A DNA stretch of 64,000 nt from Glycine soja (taxonomy: Eukaryota > Streptophyta > Magnoliopsida > Fabales > Fabaceae): the NCBI RefSeq assembly GCF_004193775.1, contig NC_041021.1, forward strand, positions 23,466,632 to 23,530,631, in the 5' to 3' direction. Below are positions 44,101 through 54,689 of this stretch, one piece after another (positions within the stretch are counted from its first letter, which is position 1; the number at the start of each line of letters is the position of its first letter). Under the pieces are notes generated by a model that was not told the DNA's origin, ran no database searches, and saw only the letters and a list, made by a program, of their open reading frames with translations. The translations under genes were made by a program, and so were the position numbers.

Positions 44101-46053
44101 TCATGGGGTGGCATCAGAATCATCATCATCTGATTCTGTATCCTCTGCTGCATCTTCTTCTTCCTCAGCTGCTTCTCCATCATCAATGCCATTGTCTGAG
44201 AGTCTTTTGATCAGGCGTTCCAGCTCCATTTTCTTCTCTGTGTTGGCTTTGATGGTTGCCTCCAGCACCTTGCATGTGTCCTTGAGTTCAGCAATCAAAT
44301 CATCCTTGGACACAGCACCTGAAGCAGCAGCTTTCCCTGATGTCGAGACAATGTCTGGGACATGTGTCCCCTCAAACAGTTTGTAATGCAGGGATAGAGG
44401 AGATTCTCTCTTCTTCACAGAGTCAATGTTGTTTAAGATATTGGGATGTTGACTCAACATAATGCCACACAATACAGTCGGGAAGGCAATGGGTAATTTG
44501 ACAGCAAAAGATTCTGAATGCTTAATAGTTTGATCAAAAATATAGTTTCCAAAATTAAATTTGGACTCGGTTCCAACAGCATACAGAAATTTACCCAAAC
44601 CTGTGGCAACAGTGGAAGTATGATTGGTGGGTACCCAGTTGGCAGTGCCAATCCTATGCAGGATTGCATACTTCACACTTAGCTTCCCTGCAGAAAGCTT
44701 CCCTTTCTTTGGCCAATGCTGGACTTGCTTGGCAGTGATTTCCTTGGCAATTTGATGCTCAGAAACAGCAATATCCACCACTCCTTCAGTTGGTCTGCCC
44801 AGGTATTTGTTGATTACAGCAGGGGAGAATCTAATACATTTTCCTCTGACAAACACTTTCTGATACTCATCACTCTTTCTGTTTGTTATGTCAGAGGGAA
44901 TGTTGACAATGAATTCCCTGACTAGGCTTTCATAACAATCTCCCAACTTGGTGACTGTTTTCAGCAGTCCAGCAGCCTTGATGAGGTCCATGATCTCCTT
45001 GCAATCCAAGGCATCTCTTCCCAGTTCTCTTTCTACAGCAAGTCTGCGTTGATATACAAATTTCCACCTTTCAACATTGCCAATGGAGTGGAATGAAATG
45101 TTGTCCAATGGGGCATCAGGGACATTTCCAGGCACCTTTTTCCCTGATTTCTTGGCTCTCTTGATGTCGGGAACATCTAGTTCGACATCATCATCAGAAT
45201 CAGATGAGGAAATTTCTTTCCTCTTCTTGGAAGGGATTGCAACTTTGCTCCATCTGGATGTGGTAGGAGTGATTGGTGTGCTCTTCTTCTGTGCAATAGT
45301 TTTGATTCGTCCAGACCTAGTAATGGGGGTTTTTCCCTTTCTGCTTTGTAATCTTTCTGCAATGCCAAGTGCCAACTTTTTGACAATGGGTTCCTCATCA
45401 GATTCTACCTCTTCTAGATCAATGAGGTCACCTGGAGCAGGTTCTGGTGCCCTTGGTGCAGGGGTCTCCTCTGTGGCTTGATCCTCTTCCTCTGTTGATT
45501 TCTCTTTACTGGATGAAGAGAGGACTTCAGCATTTGGGGTGGAAGATGTTGGGACATCTTTATCAGCATCAGGGACAGAAGCATTTTTCAAAATGCTATT
45601 CACAAGACTGCGGATCTTCTTATCCATCTCAGTGTCTACTTCCCTAGGGCTTGTTGCAAAGCTAGGGTTTTCAGAAATCTTCACTCCCTGTTGTCTTTTA
45701 GGGATCAGTTTCTCAGGAACAGGGCCTGGACCAGGAATCATTTGTATGGGTTGGATATTGAATTCAGGTTGTTCCTGGTTTGATGGAGTTTTGGAGGATG
45801 ATGGAGATGATGGTACAGAGGGTGAAACAGGGGATGAGGTTTCTTTTGGTGAGGTAGCCATGGAGAAGCAGAGCTTTTGGAGTGGTTTCGTGAATATCTG
45901 AGAAGTGTTGGGGAATGAAAACGAGATTGCCACGAAAATGTAAGTTTGAATGAGGAAGGTAGGGGGACGGAGTTTGAATTTGTTTTGGCTCAGTAGTGAA
46001 CGTGCTATTAATGTTGAGTGAGACGTTTGAGCACGTTCAGATAGAAGTAGCTG
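44101..46053 (-). CDS. SIRE1 env-like ORF, expressed by readthrough of pol
   Basis: The frame is open for 650 codons after the pol stop TAG (46056-46054) and is in phase with pol. The bases after the TAG are CAGCTA, fitting the CARYYA readthrough context shown experimentally for SIRE1. The first in-frame ATG is well inside, near 45858, so independent initiation is less likely. The N-terminal third is Ser/Pro/Glu-rich and probably disordered. A conserved block (about 45060-44430) includes GRPTEGVVDI, WVPTNHTSTV and IAFPTVLCGIM. A short coiled coil and an acidic tail end the protein. The block resembles the env-position domain of the Athila-type ORF. An envelope role has been proposed for this ORF in the family but is unproven, and I see no clear membrane anchor. 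Confidence 0.85.
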   Translation of the reverse strand, partial: QLLLSERAQTSHSTLIARSLLSQNKFKLRPPTFLIQTYIFVAISFSFPNTSQIFTKPLQKLCFSMATSPKETSSPVSPSVPSSPSSSKTPSNQEQPEFNIQPIQMIPGPGPVPEKLIPKRQQGVKISENPSFATSPREVDTEMDKKIRSLVNSILKNASVPDADKDVPTSSTPNAEVLSSSSKEKSTEEEDQATEETPAPRAPEPAPGDLIDLEEVESDEEPIVKKLALGIAERLQSRKGKTPITRSGRIKTIAQKKSTPITPTTSRWSKVAIPSKKRKEISSSDSDDDVELDVPDIKRAKKSGKKVPGNVPDAPLDNISFHSIGNVERWKFVYQRRLAVERELGRDALDCKEIMDLIKAAGLLKTVTKLGDCYESLVREFIVNIPSDITNRKSDEYQKVFVRGKCIRFSPAVINKYLGRPTEGVVDIAVSEHQIAKEITAKQVQHWPKKGKLSAGKLSVKYAILHRIGTANWVPTNHTSTVATGLGKFLYAVGTESKFNFGNYIFDQTIKHSESFAVKLPIAFPTVLCGIMLSQHPNILNNIDSVKKRESPLSLHYKLFEGTHVPDIVSTSGKAAASGAVSKDDLIAELKDTCKVLEATIKANTEKKMELERLIKRLSDNGIDDGEAAEEEEDAAEDTESDDDDSDATP

Positions 46054-49000
46054 CTATAATTCCTCTAGCAGACAAATGCCCAGCTTGCCCCTCAGTTTTT
46101 CAAACTGATTTGCATCCAATGCCTTTGTGAAAATATCTGCTACTTGTTCCTCTGTGGCAACATGCTCTAGTGTGATAACTTTATCATCAACAAGATCTCT
46201 AATATAGTGATGTCTAATGTCAATGTGCTTGGTTCTGCTGTGTTGAACAGGATTTTTAGAGATATTAATAGCACTCATGTTGTCACAGTACAATGTCATG
46301 ACATCTTGTTCGACATTGTACTCCTTCAGCATCTGCTTCATCCAAACTAGTTGTGAACAGCTGCTTCCTGCTGCAATATACTCTGCTTCTGCAGTAGATA
46401 GGGACACACAGTTCTGCTTCTTGCTGAACCATGCAATAAGATTGTTTCCCAAATAGAAACCTCCACCAGAAGTGCTTTTTCTGTCATCTGCACTACCAGC
46501 CCAATCAGCATCACAATATCCAACCAGCATTGAATCTGAACAATGACAGTACATAATCCCATAGTCACTGGTGCCATTTACATATTTCAGAATTCTCTTT
46601 ACTTGATTCAAGTGACTTATCTTGGGATTGGCTTGATATCTTGCACAAACACCTACTGCAAAGGTGATGTCAGGTCTGCTTGCTGTTAAATATAGTAAGC
46701 TCCCAATCATGCTTCTGTACAAACTTTGATAAACACTGGTGCCAGCTTCATCCTTTGACAGCTTCAAGTGAGTAGGTGCAGGTGTTCTTTTATGGCTGGC
46801 ATTTTCCATCCCAAACTTCTTGACAATGTTCTTTGCATACTTGCTTTGTGAGAGGAATATGGAGTCTTCCATCTGCTTCACTTGGAGTCCCAGAAAATAA
46901 GTCAGCTCTCCAACAAGACTCATCTCAAATTCAGATTGCATCTGTTGGACAAAATGTCGAAGCATCTCATTCGACATCCCTCCAAACACAATGTCATCAA
47001 CATATATCTGTGCTATCATCAAGTTTTCAGCATCTTGTTTAACAAAGAGAGTCTTGTCAATTCCTCCCTTCCTATACCCTTGCTGAGTAAGGAACTTTGT
47101 TAGCCTTTCATACCAAGCTCTTGGAGCTTGCTTCAATCCATAGAGAGCCTTCTTGAGCTTGTATACATGATCTGGATGAGTTGGATCTGCAAATCCCTTT
47201 GGCTGCTCCACATAGACTTCTTCATTCAGGTATCCATTCAGAAACGCGCTCTTCACATCCATCTGATACAGCTTGAATTTGAGGATGCAAGCTACACCAA
47301 GTAATAGTCTGATGGACTCAAGTCTAGCAACAGGGGCGAAAGTTTCATCAAAGTCTACACCTTCAATCTGAGTGTAGCCTTGAGCAACAAGTCTGGCCTT
47401 GTTTCTGGTTATAACACCTTCTTCATCGGTTTTGTTCTTGAAGATCCACTTGGTGCCAATCACATTAGTTCCCTTGGGTCTAGGAACTAGCTCCCAGACT
47501 TCATTCCTTTTGAATTGCTCCAATTCTTCTTGCATAGCATTGATCCAGAACTCATCAGTCAGTGCCTCTTTCACATTCTTTGGCTCAGTTTTGGAGACAA
47601 AACATGAATTGGAGACAATCTCAGACTCCCTTGATCTTGTAGTGACTCCTCTGTTTGGATCTCCTATAATCAGCTCCTTGGGGTGCATCTTCTGGATTCT
47701 AATGGAAGGACTCTTGTCAGGTTGATTGATGTTTGGTTCATCTGTAGCAGAATCAGAGTTTTCTGCATTTTCTGCATTTTCTGCACTTTTAGCTGTATCT
47801 GCTACATTGTCTCCCGATGTTCTGACATCGTCTTCGACATCCTTCTTTCTTGCTGGAGTTAGATCATCAACAACCACATTGATGGATTCCATCACAGTTC
47901 TGGTTCTGGAATTGAATACTCTATATGCTCTGCTGTTTGTAGAGTATCCCAAGAATATTCCTGCATCACTCTTGGGATCCATCTTTCTCCTTTGCTCTCT
48001 ATCTGCCAAAATGTAACATGGACTTCCAAAGATGTGGAAGTGCTTGACAGTTGGCTTCCTCCCTTTCCAGATTTCATACAGTGTGGTTGGAGTCCCTCTT
48101 CTAAGTGTGACTCTGTTGTGGATATAGCATGCTGTGTTCATGGCTTCAGCCCAGAAATTATAGGGAAGTTCTTTGGCATGAAGCATGACCCTAGCAGCTT
48201 CTTGCAAAATCCTGTTTTTCCTTTCAACTATGCCATTTTGTTGTGGTGTGATGGCTGCAGAGAACTCATGAGTGATGCCTTCAGATGTGCAGAATTCAGT
48301 AAACTTGCTGTTTTCAAACTCTCTGCCATGGTCACTCCTAATTCTCTTGATGACACAGTCTTTTTCTCTTTGAAGTCTTAGACTCAACTCTTTGAATACT
48401 TCAAAGGTGTCTGATTTCTCTCTGATAAAGTTGACCCAGGTAAATCTGGAGAAATCATCCACAACAACATAGGCATACCTCTTTCCTCCAAGGCTTTCAA
48501 CTTGCATAGGCCCCATCAAGTCCATGTGAAGTAGTTCCAGCACCCTGGAAGTGGTCTGATGTTGAAGCTTCTGGTGGGACATCTTGACTTGCTTTCCAAT
48601 CTGACATTCACCACAGATTCTGCCTTCTTCTATTTTCAGATTGGGAATGCCTCTAACAACACCTTTGTCAATGATATTCTTCATGCCTCTTAAGTGCAGA
48701 TGTCCAAATCTTTGATGCCATATTTTGACTTCATCTTCTTTGGAGGATGGACATGTAGAGGAGTAACTGGTTTCTTGAGGTGTCCATAGGTAGCAGTTGT
48801 CCTTTGATCTGCTGCCCTTCATTAGAACTTCATTCTTCTCATTTGTCACCAAGCATTCTGACTTTGTGAAGTTTACATTGAATCCTTCATCACACAACTG
48901 ACTGATGCTGATCAAGTTTGCAGTCAGTCCCTTCACCAGCAGTACTTTGTTCAGACTAGGAAGTCCATCATGGACTAGCTTTCCCATTCTAGTGATCTTT

Positions 49001-50790
49001 CCTTTAGAGCCATCTCCAAATGTCACATAGCTAGTGGAGCAAGGTTCAATGTTCACCAGGAATTCTTTAACTCCTGTCATGTGTCTGGAACAGCCGCTAT
49101 CTAGGTACCAATCTTCCTTAGCTGATGCTCTAAGTGAAGTATGAACAACAAGACTAACAATCTTGTGTTTTGGAACCCACACCATCTTTCTTCCGCTGCT
49201 GCTATTTTGAGTTCCATGACGTGGATGGCCATGTAGATGATAACAAAAAGGCTTTATGTGACCATACTTGCCACAGTAGTGACACCTCCACTTCTTTCTG
49301 ATGCTCTTTTTCTGCTGCGTTCCATGATGTCGAGACCGATGTTGTGACATCGAGGCTCCAGTGCTGTTTTTGGCAGGAACAAATTCTGTCATGGTTGATC
49401 TGCCAGCAGATTTATGATTAAATCCAAGTCCTCTCTGGTTTCCAACATTCTTTCCAAGCTGTAGCACCTCATCAAGCATATCTGAGCCTTTATTCAGCAT
49501 CTTTATTGATTTTGTCATGTTTTCCAGTTTAGAGTTCAGAAAACCAATTTCTCCTTTAAGCTCAGAGATTTCCTCTTCATGTGCCTCCTTCTCAGCCTCC
49601 AGATTTGCAATGATCTTCTTCAGTTGTGCTTCTTGCTGAAGAATCTTCTCACTTTTGATGCATAGTTCTCTATAGGATATAGCAAGCTCATCAAAAGTGA
49701 TTTCAACATCAATATCACTTGAATCTTCATCAGATTCAAATATCCCAGTGAGTGCATTCACATCTCTGTCAGAATCACTTTCTTGTTCACTCTCTGTATC
49801 ATCAGACCAACATACAGAAAGTCCTTTCCTCTGCTTCTTGAGATGGGTGGGACATTCAGCTTTGATGTGTCCGTAGCCTTCACACCCATGGCATTGAATT
49901 CCTTTGCTGGGCTTTTCATCTGACATCTTCTGGTGTTCACTACCTTTCCTGATGTCGAAAGGGATGTTCCGGACATGTGGTTTCTGCCTCCTGTCCATTC
50001 TTTTCAGCACTTTGTTGAACTGTTTTCCAAGGAGCACAACTGCGTTAGTCAGACCTTCATCAGTATCCAGGTCATACTCATCTTCTTCTCCTTCATCATT
50101 GGACACGAACGCCAGGCTCTTGCTCTTCTTTTCAGTCCTATCCGAGAGTCCCAGCTCAAAGGTTTGAAGGGAACCAATGAGTTCATCTACTCTCATGTTG
50201 CAAATGTCTTGGGCCTCCTCTATTGCAGTGACTTTCATGTCAAATCTCTTAGGCAAAGATCTGAGGATCTTTCTCACCAGCTTTTCATCTGTCATCCTTT
50301 CTCCCAAGGCAGTGCAAGCATTGGCAATTTCAAGAATGTTCATGTGGAAGTCATGAATGCATTCTTCCTCCTTCATCTTCAGATTTTCGAATTTTGTAGC
50401 CAATAGTTGCAATCTGGACATCTTCACTTTGGAGGTTCCTTCATGAGTGATTTTCAGAATCTCCCATGCATCCTTGGCAACTGTGCATGTGTTGATCAAT
50501 CTGAAGATATTCTTGTCAACTCCATTGAATAGGGCATTCAAGGCTTTGGAGTTTCCAAGTGCCAATTCGTCTTCTTCTTTTGTCCAGTCTTCTTCTGGCT
50601 TCAATTCATCAGTGGGCTTTCCTTCTGTGTCCAGCATCTTGGGATGTTCCCAGCCTTTGATGACAGCTTTCCAGGTTCTGCTATCCAGTGATTTGAGGAA
50701 GGCCACCATCCTTGCTTTCCAGTATTCATAGTTGGTTCCATCCAGAATTGGTGGTCTGTTCACTGGTCCTCCTTCTTTCTCCATGTTCAT
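46054..50790 (-). CDS. SIRE1 gag-pol polyprotein (1578 codons)
   Basis: An uninterrupted Ty1/copia polyprotein. Approximate residues: UBN2/DUF4219-type gag 10-220; CCHC knuckle [14 protein letters not shown] 300-313; coiled coil 370-430; second CCHC-like finger 503-516; protease DSG at 564-566; integrase HHCC zinc site from H692; catalytic Asp757, Asp820 and Glu856 (35-residue spacing between the last two); copia reverse transcriptase with KWIFKNK near 1115 and YVDD at 1263-1266; RNase H with Asp1427 and the STAEAEY motif near 1465. It makes the particle, matures it, copies the RNA and integrates the DNA. ATG at 50790 lies 45 bases inside the PBS; the second Met is codon 3. It ends in TAG, which probably allows some readthrough. 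Confidence 0.96.
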   Translation of the reverse strand: MNMEKEGGPVNRPPILDGTNYEYWKARMVAFLKSLDSRTWKAVIKGWEHPKMLDTEGKPTDELKPEEDWTKEEDELALGNSKALNALFNGVDKNIFRLINTCTVAKDAWEILKITHEGTSKVKMSRLQLLATKFENLKMKEEECIHDFHMNILEIANACTALGERMTDEKLVRKILRSLPKRFDMKVTAIEEAQDICNMRVDELIGSLQTFELGLSDRTEKKSKSLAFVSNDEGEEDEYDLDTDEGLTNAVVLLGKQFNKVLKRMDRRQKPHVRNIPFDIRKGSEHQKMSDEKPSKGIQCHGCEGYGHIKAECPTHLKKQRKGLSVCWSDDTESEQESDSDRDVNALTGIFESDEDSSDIDVEITFDELAISYRELCIKSEKILQQEAQLKKIIANLEAEKEAHEEEISELKGEIGFLNSKLENMTKSIKMLNKGSDMLDEVLQLGKNVGNQRGLGFNHKSAGRSTMTEFVPAKNSTGASMSQHRSRHHGTQQKKSIRKKWRCHYCGKYGHIKPFCYHLHGHPRHGTQNSSSGRKMVWVPKHKIVSLVVHTSLRASAKEDWYLDSGCSRHMTGVKEFLVNIEPCSTSYVTFGDGSKGKITRMGKLVHDGLPSLNKVLLVKGLTANLISISQLCDEGFNVNFTKSECLVTNEKNEVLMKGSRSKDNCYLWTPQETSYSSTCPSSKEDEVKIWHQRFGHLHLRGMKNIIDKGVVRGIPNLKIEEGRICGECQIGKQVKMSHQKLQHQTTSRVLELLHMDLMGPMQVESLGGKRYAYVVVDDFSRFTWVNFIREKSDTFEVFKELSLRLQREKDCVIKRIRSDHGREFENSKFTEFCTSEGITHEFSAAITPQQNGIVERKNRILQEAARVMLHAKELPYNFWAEAMNTACYIHNRVTLRRGTPTTLYEIWKGRKPTVKHFHIFGSPCYILADREQRRKMDPKSDAGIFLGYSTNSRAYRVFNSRTRTVMESINVVVDDLTPARKKDVEDDVRTSGDNVADTAKSAENAENAENSDSATDEPNINQPDKSPSIRIQKMHPKELIIGDPNRGVTTRSRESEIVSNSCFVSKTEPKNVKEALTDEFWINAMQEELEQFKRNEVWELVPRPKGTNVIGTKWIFKNKTDEEGVITRNKARLVAQGYTQIEGVDFDETFAPVARLESIRLLLGVACILKFKLYQMDVKSAFLNGYLNEEVYVEQPKGFADPTHPDHVYKLKKALYGLKQAPRAWYERLTKFLTQQGYRKGGIDKTLFVKQDAENLMIAQIYVDDIVFGGMSNEMLRHFVQQMQSEFEMSLVGELTYFLGLQVKQMEDSIFLSQSKYAKNIVKKFGMENASHKRTPAPTHLKLSKDEAGTSVYQSLYRSMIGSLLYLTASRPDITFAVGVCARYQANPKISHLNQVKRILKYVNGTSDYGIMYCHCSDSMLVGYCDADWAGSADDRKSTSGGGFYLGNNLIAWFSKKQNCVSLSTAEAEYIAAGSSCSQLVWMKQMLKEYNVEQDVMTLYCDNMSAINISKNPVQHSRTKHIDIRHHYIRDLVDDKVITLEHVATEEQVADIFTKALDANQFEKLRGKLGICLLEEL

Positions 50791-50834
50791 CAGAATTTAT
50801 CTCCCTAGATCTCACTCAGTGATTTAGAGTGCCC

Positions 50835-50846
50835 GCTCTGATACCA
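50835..50846 (-). other. Primer binding site for initiator tRNA-Met
   Basis: Minus strand TGGTATCAGAGC, two bases after the LTR end at 50849. It is the standard copia primer site. Confidence 0.92.
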
Positions 50847-50848
50847 AT

Positions 50849-51848
50849 TGAAATTCTGATACTGAGGACAAATGTCGTACAGGATGTCACGACATCCCAC
50901 TTCAGAACATGCAGATTATATATGACAGTATGAACAGATTAAACAAGTAAATAACACAAGAGAATTGTTAACCCAGTTCGGTGCAACGTCACCTACATCT
51001 GGGGGCTACCAAGCCAGGGAGGAAATCCACTAAAATAGTATTAGTTCGAAGATCTAACAGCCACTGTATACAACCTTCTCACCTAATCACTACCCATGCA
51101 ACTTCTACCTAAGAGCCACTCTTAGATATGAGAACCCCTCTCACTCCCTCTCAATCACTCACCCGTGTTTACAAACAAATCAAAGACACACCAGAGATTG
51201 CTCTCTGAACAATAGAGATCAACTCTACACACTCAGGTCCAACACTTGATGTTAGGGTAACATCAAGGTGGCTCACAAAACACTCAAGTCCCAAAACTCA
51301 CAAAATAACTCTTCAATCTCGGACTTGGTAGAAAACTCGTGCAGCCTTCATGTTTATATAGCAATGTGCGTATCTGGGCTGCAACAACTTGCGCTGGATA
51401 AGATCTATCATTCTCCTGAAAAATCTGCACTTAAAGATCTAAAAGATAAAGTTTGATCTTTTAGTTTTTATCTTTAATCTTTAATCCCTGAACGAACTAT
51501 TCAAGTTTGTAATTCGAACTTTAATTATCTTTTAATTCGTTCCTAAAGATAGATCGCCTAATCTGTTGCTGACTGCACATTAATCTGTTAAAGGTATAAC
51601 AGATTTATGTGTCCAGTATTTTCGGGCAGGATGTCCTGGACATTGTATCCGACATCGTGGATCCTGCAGCTTCAATTCTTCATTTGACATTTTATCTTGC
51701 CTTGTGCATTGTGCAGCCCGATCTGATTCCTTGACATAATGTTAGACATCATGTGCAGCAACTCCAGCTTTCCTTCATTGTCTAAGTGCTCATGTTTTAA
51801 CAAAATTTTAGCCAATCTTTTAAAACTCAGTAAAGCTAAGCACTAACA
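50849..51848 (-). repeat. 5' LTR of the SIRE1-type element
   Basis: 1000 bp and near-identical to 42571-43570. TATA-like box at 51353-51361, about 490 bp into the LTR on the minus strand. On the minus strand transcription would proceed toward gag. Confidence 0.95.
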
Positions 51849-51853
51849 CCCTT
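51849..51853. repeat. Target-site duplication CCCTT (right)
   Basis: Matches 42566-42570. Confidence 0.9.
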
Positions 51854-54689
51854 TATCCCCGAACCACTAGCCAAACCCTGACATATATCATGACCAGTCG
51901 TTCTACAAGCCTTGAGCCAAAATCCCAACTTACCATAAACCTTGACCCAGGGTGAGAATGTCAATCCTTGCCCTCGGAAACAAAAAAAAAAAAGAAAAAA
52001 AAATTCCCATTCAAAGAGTGGGAGAAAGCAAAAAAAGGAAAGAAAATTCCCGATCAAGGATTGGAAGAAAACAGAAGAAACATCCAGAAAGGTCTTTGGA
52101 CCAGACAATATCTGAACAGTATAGAATTGTCACCAAGTAAACAAGAAAAAGGAAACCACGACCTAAAGTGGTCCTCTCCCTTTGATTGCCGACAAAATCC
52201 TGTGCGCTAGCGACTTTCTCGCCACGCACTAAACAAAAACAGAAAAGGAAAAGGCAAAAACACTCAAAGCCAAATTCCCCACCTAAAAACCATTCCCAAA
52301 ATAAGTCCTATTGATCCATGATCATGCATGTAATCTTTGATTTGATGGGAAATGATTTGCAAAATCAAGTCATGACATATCTATGGTTTGAAATTAGGAT
52401 AGAACACTTACTTGTGTGAGATTGATACACTTTGAGTGATTTTCTCCTATCTTTGTTGGACCCAGTGTTTCCTCTAAATGGTCGTTTAGAAACGAAATGC
52501 TAACATCCAAAATCTCATTTACGGTTATGAGAAAATTTCATCAGCATACTCTCTTTCCCCGATAGACACATTGTTTTTCATCCAAAAGGCATATGTTGCT
52601 CTGATCAGTTGGAAGTTTTGTCTCTTTACTAAAGCATGTTCGCATTTTGGTGAAGAAAACACCGAGACTATTTTTAGTCTCACAGTTAGCAAGAACTTCG
52701 TAGGTCTGAGTTCCTCATCACAAAATTGAGGATACGTAGGAGCAAAAGCCCTGCTTTTGTTGACCACCCCACTTTTTGTTACCGTGACCCAAGAGTCCGG
52801 TGGCATCCGGAGCCACATGACCGTGGGATCCCCAGATTCATGTTTTTTTTTTATGTTTCATCCTTTATCATTTACATGTTATTTTATTTCTATGACTTGA
52901 GGGACTATTGTTTGTTTTGTTGTTGCGATTGTCATTTGTTTTGTGCATATATTTTGTTTGGACTATTGGGTTAGTGCTTACTTCGTTGTTGTCAATAGTG
53001 TCGTCCTAAAAATAAAATGAACAAAAAATCATGATAACGCCAAAAATAAAGCATTGTGAACGAATGTCGTGTCTATGTATACAAAGAAAAGAAAAAAGTT
53101 TTTTATATATGTAAAAGGAAAATGTGTATAAAAGAATTTTGTGTGTGTAAATAATATATGGAAAGAAATACTTGTGTGTGTGAGCAACGAGTGTATATAA
53201 AGAAACTTTTGTATGAACCACAGGTGTGTGTTGGGAAAAACGAAAAAATCTTTGAACATGAATAGGGTTCGTATATAGACCGTGTGACGTAAAGAGAAAG
53301 AGTTCTAATGCTTGTACAGAAAAAGTTCGTCATGTATAAGAATGTAGGTGTACAAAGAAATGTTTTCCTCATAGAGGGCCATGGGTGTATAGTTTTGTGA
53401 ATATAAAAATGGAACGAAAAGGAAAAAAGAAAGAAAGACCTCGAAGGTCGACATGTTATGGTTAGGAAGAATAAATCATTCATAGAGAGCAAACGTATCT
53501 TTTGGAAACAAGGGACTGACGCTAAGAGTTTATTTTCCTGAATAACCGAGATAAAGAATGGATGAATTCGTTGAACTGATGAAAGAACATAATTGGGAAA
53601 CGTTGGGTCTGTTTGTGTAAATTCCCAACCGTAGTATCACAATGCCATAAACGGGATGCTTGAGTACCCACCTGACTGTGGCCATGACTAATTTTGCACG
53701 TTGTTTCCAAATCATCATTGTCGCGCGCGCCTTGTGGAATAATATGGAAGTTTGGCCCGAGACCAACACCTTGACACCCAAATTTGTTTTGCCCCGGATA
53801 TCAAGATCGGGCTCCCACGATAAAAGCCCCCATTGAGACACAACCTTAGACTATTTTGGACCTTGGCCTATCAAAAGAACCCTCATCCTCTCCCTCGAAG
53901 CAAAGGGCAGCGGAATCCTCTCAAGGGAGAGCAAATAGAATGCTAAAATCCAATTTCCCAAAGAAAGGAATGGAGAAGAAGAAATGGAAAGAAAGAAAAA
54001 GAAAAAGATGAAAACGAAGAAAAGAACAATAAAAAAGAAAGAAAAAGAAGGATTCCCGATCGAAGATCGAAAGGAAGTGAAAATGGAAAAGATCGGAGGA
54101 AAACAGAGTAATTCTCGATCAATGAAAGAAAGAGAATAGAAATTCTTCAAGCCAGATAAATTTTCGGCAAGGTAGGTGACTGCCGGCAAAGGAAAACCCA
54201 TTTTTGGTGGTTCTTCCTTTCAGATTGCCACTCAAAATCATTCTCGGCTGGCGATATCCCGCCCCACATAAACAAAGAGGAAAAGACCGGAACACCCAGT
54301 TTCCTCTCAAAAAACACTACCCTCGAGAAAATCCTATTGATCCATGATCGTACGTGTGATCTTTGATTCGATAGGAAATCGTGTGCAAAATAAATTCGTG
54401 GTGCAGCTATGGTTTGGGATTAGGGTAAAACACTAGCCTGTGTGAGTTTTTATACACTATGAGTGATTTATTCCCAGTTTCAGCTTACCCTGATGTTTCC
54501 CCTGAATGTTCATTCAAAAGCTAAAAGTTGACATCATGCCTTTCATTTTCGGGTACAAGGAAGATTACCCTTGGCATAAGCATATCGTTCTTCTAAGACA
54601 TGGTGCTCTCGCGAATGATTTATTTTTCTTTGCAAAAGGCATGTTTACCTTTTTAGGTGGAAAAAACTCGGTGGACCATTCGGTCCTGC
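51854..54689 (+). other. Non-coding retrotransposon-derived DNA ahead of the satellite
   Basis: No coding region is supported. 42290-42570 plus 51849-52540 forms one unit that aligns with a second, diverged unit at about 53530-54540 (shared strings CATCATTGT near 53722 and TATACACT near 54450, GATCCATGATCAT/GATCCATGATCGT). Between them, 52696-52744 has the Tat TACGTAGG stem-loop module, and 53006-53500 is an AT/GT-rich stretch. Purine-rich tracts lie at 51980-52080 and 53960-54130. This looks like Tat-type untranslated DNA, but no LTR end is visible. Confidence 0.5.

Larger units (their letters stand above)
42571..51848 (-). mobile_element. SIRE1-type Sirevirus (Ty1/copia), apparently intact
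   Basis: A 9278-bp insertion with CCCTT duplications. On the minus strand the order is 5' LTR (51848-50849), PBS complementary to initiator tRNA-Met (50846-50835), gag-pol (50790-46054), env-like frame (46053-44101), a spacer with several polypurine tracts (44100-43571) and 3' LTR (43570-42571). The LTRs are both 1000 bp and I count five differences, all transitions. With a commonly used plant LTR rate (1.3e-8 per site per year) this is of the order of 0.2 million years. All reading frames are open. It is the only element here that could be autonomous. Confidence 0.95.

Noticed and set aside
51952..52229. Lys-rich and Phe-rich ORFs next to the SIRE1-type insertion
   Set aside because: They are products of a purine-rich low-complexity tract with no domain and no matching frame in the diverged copy at 53530-54540.
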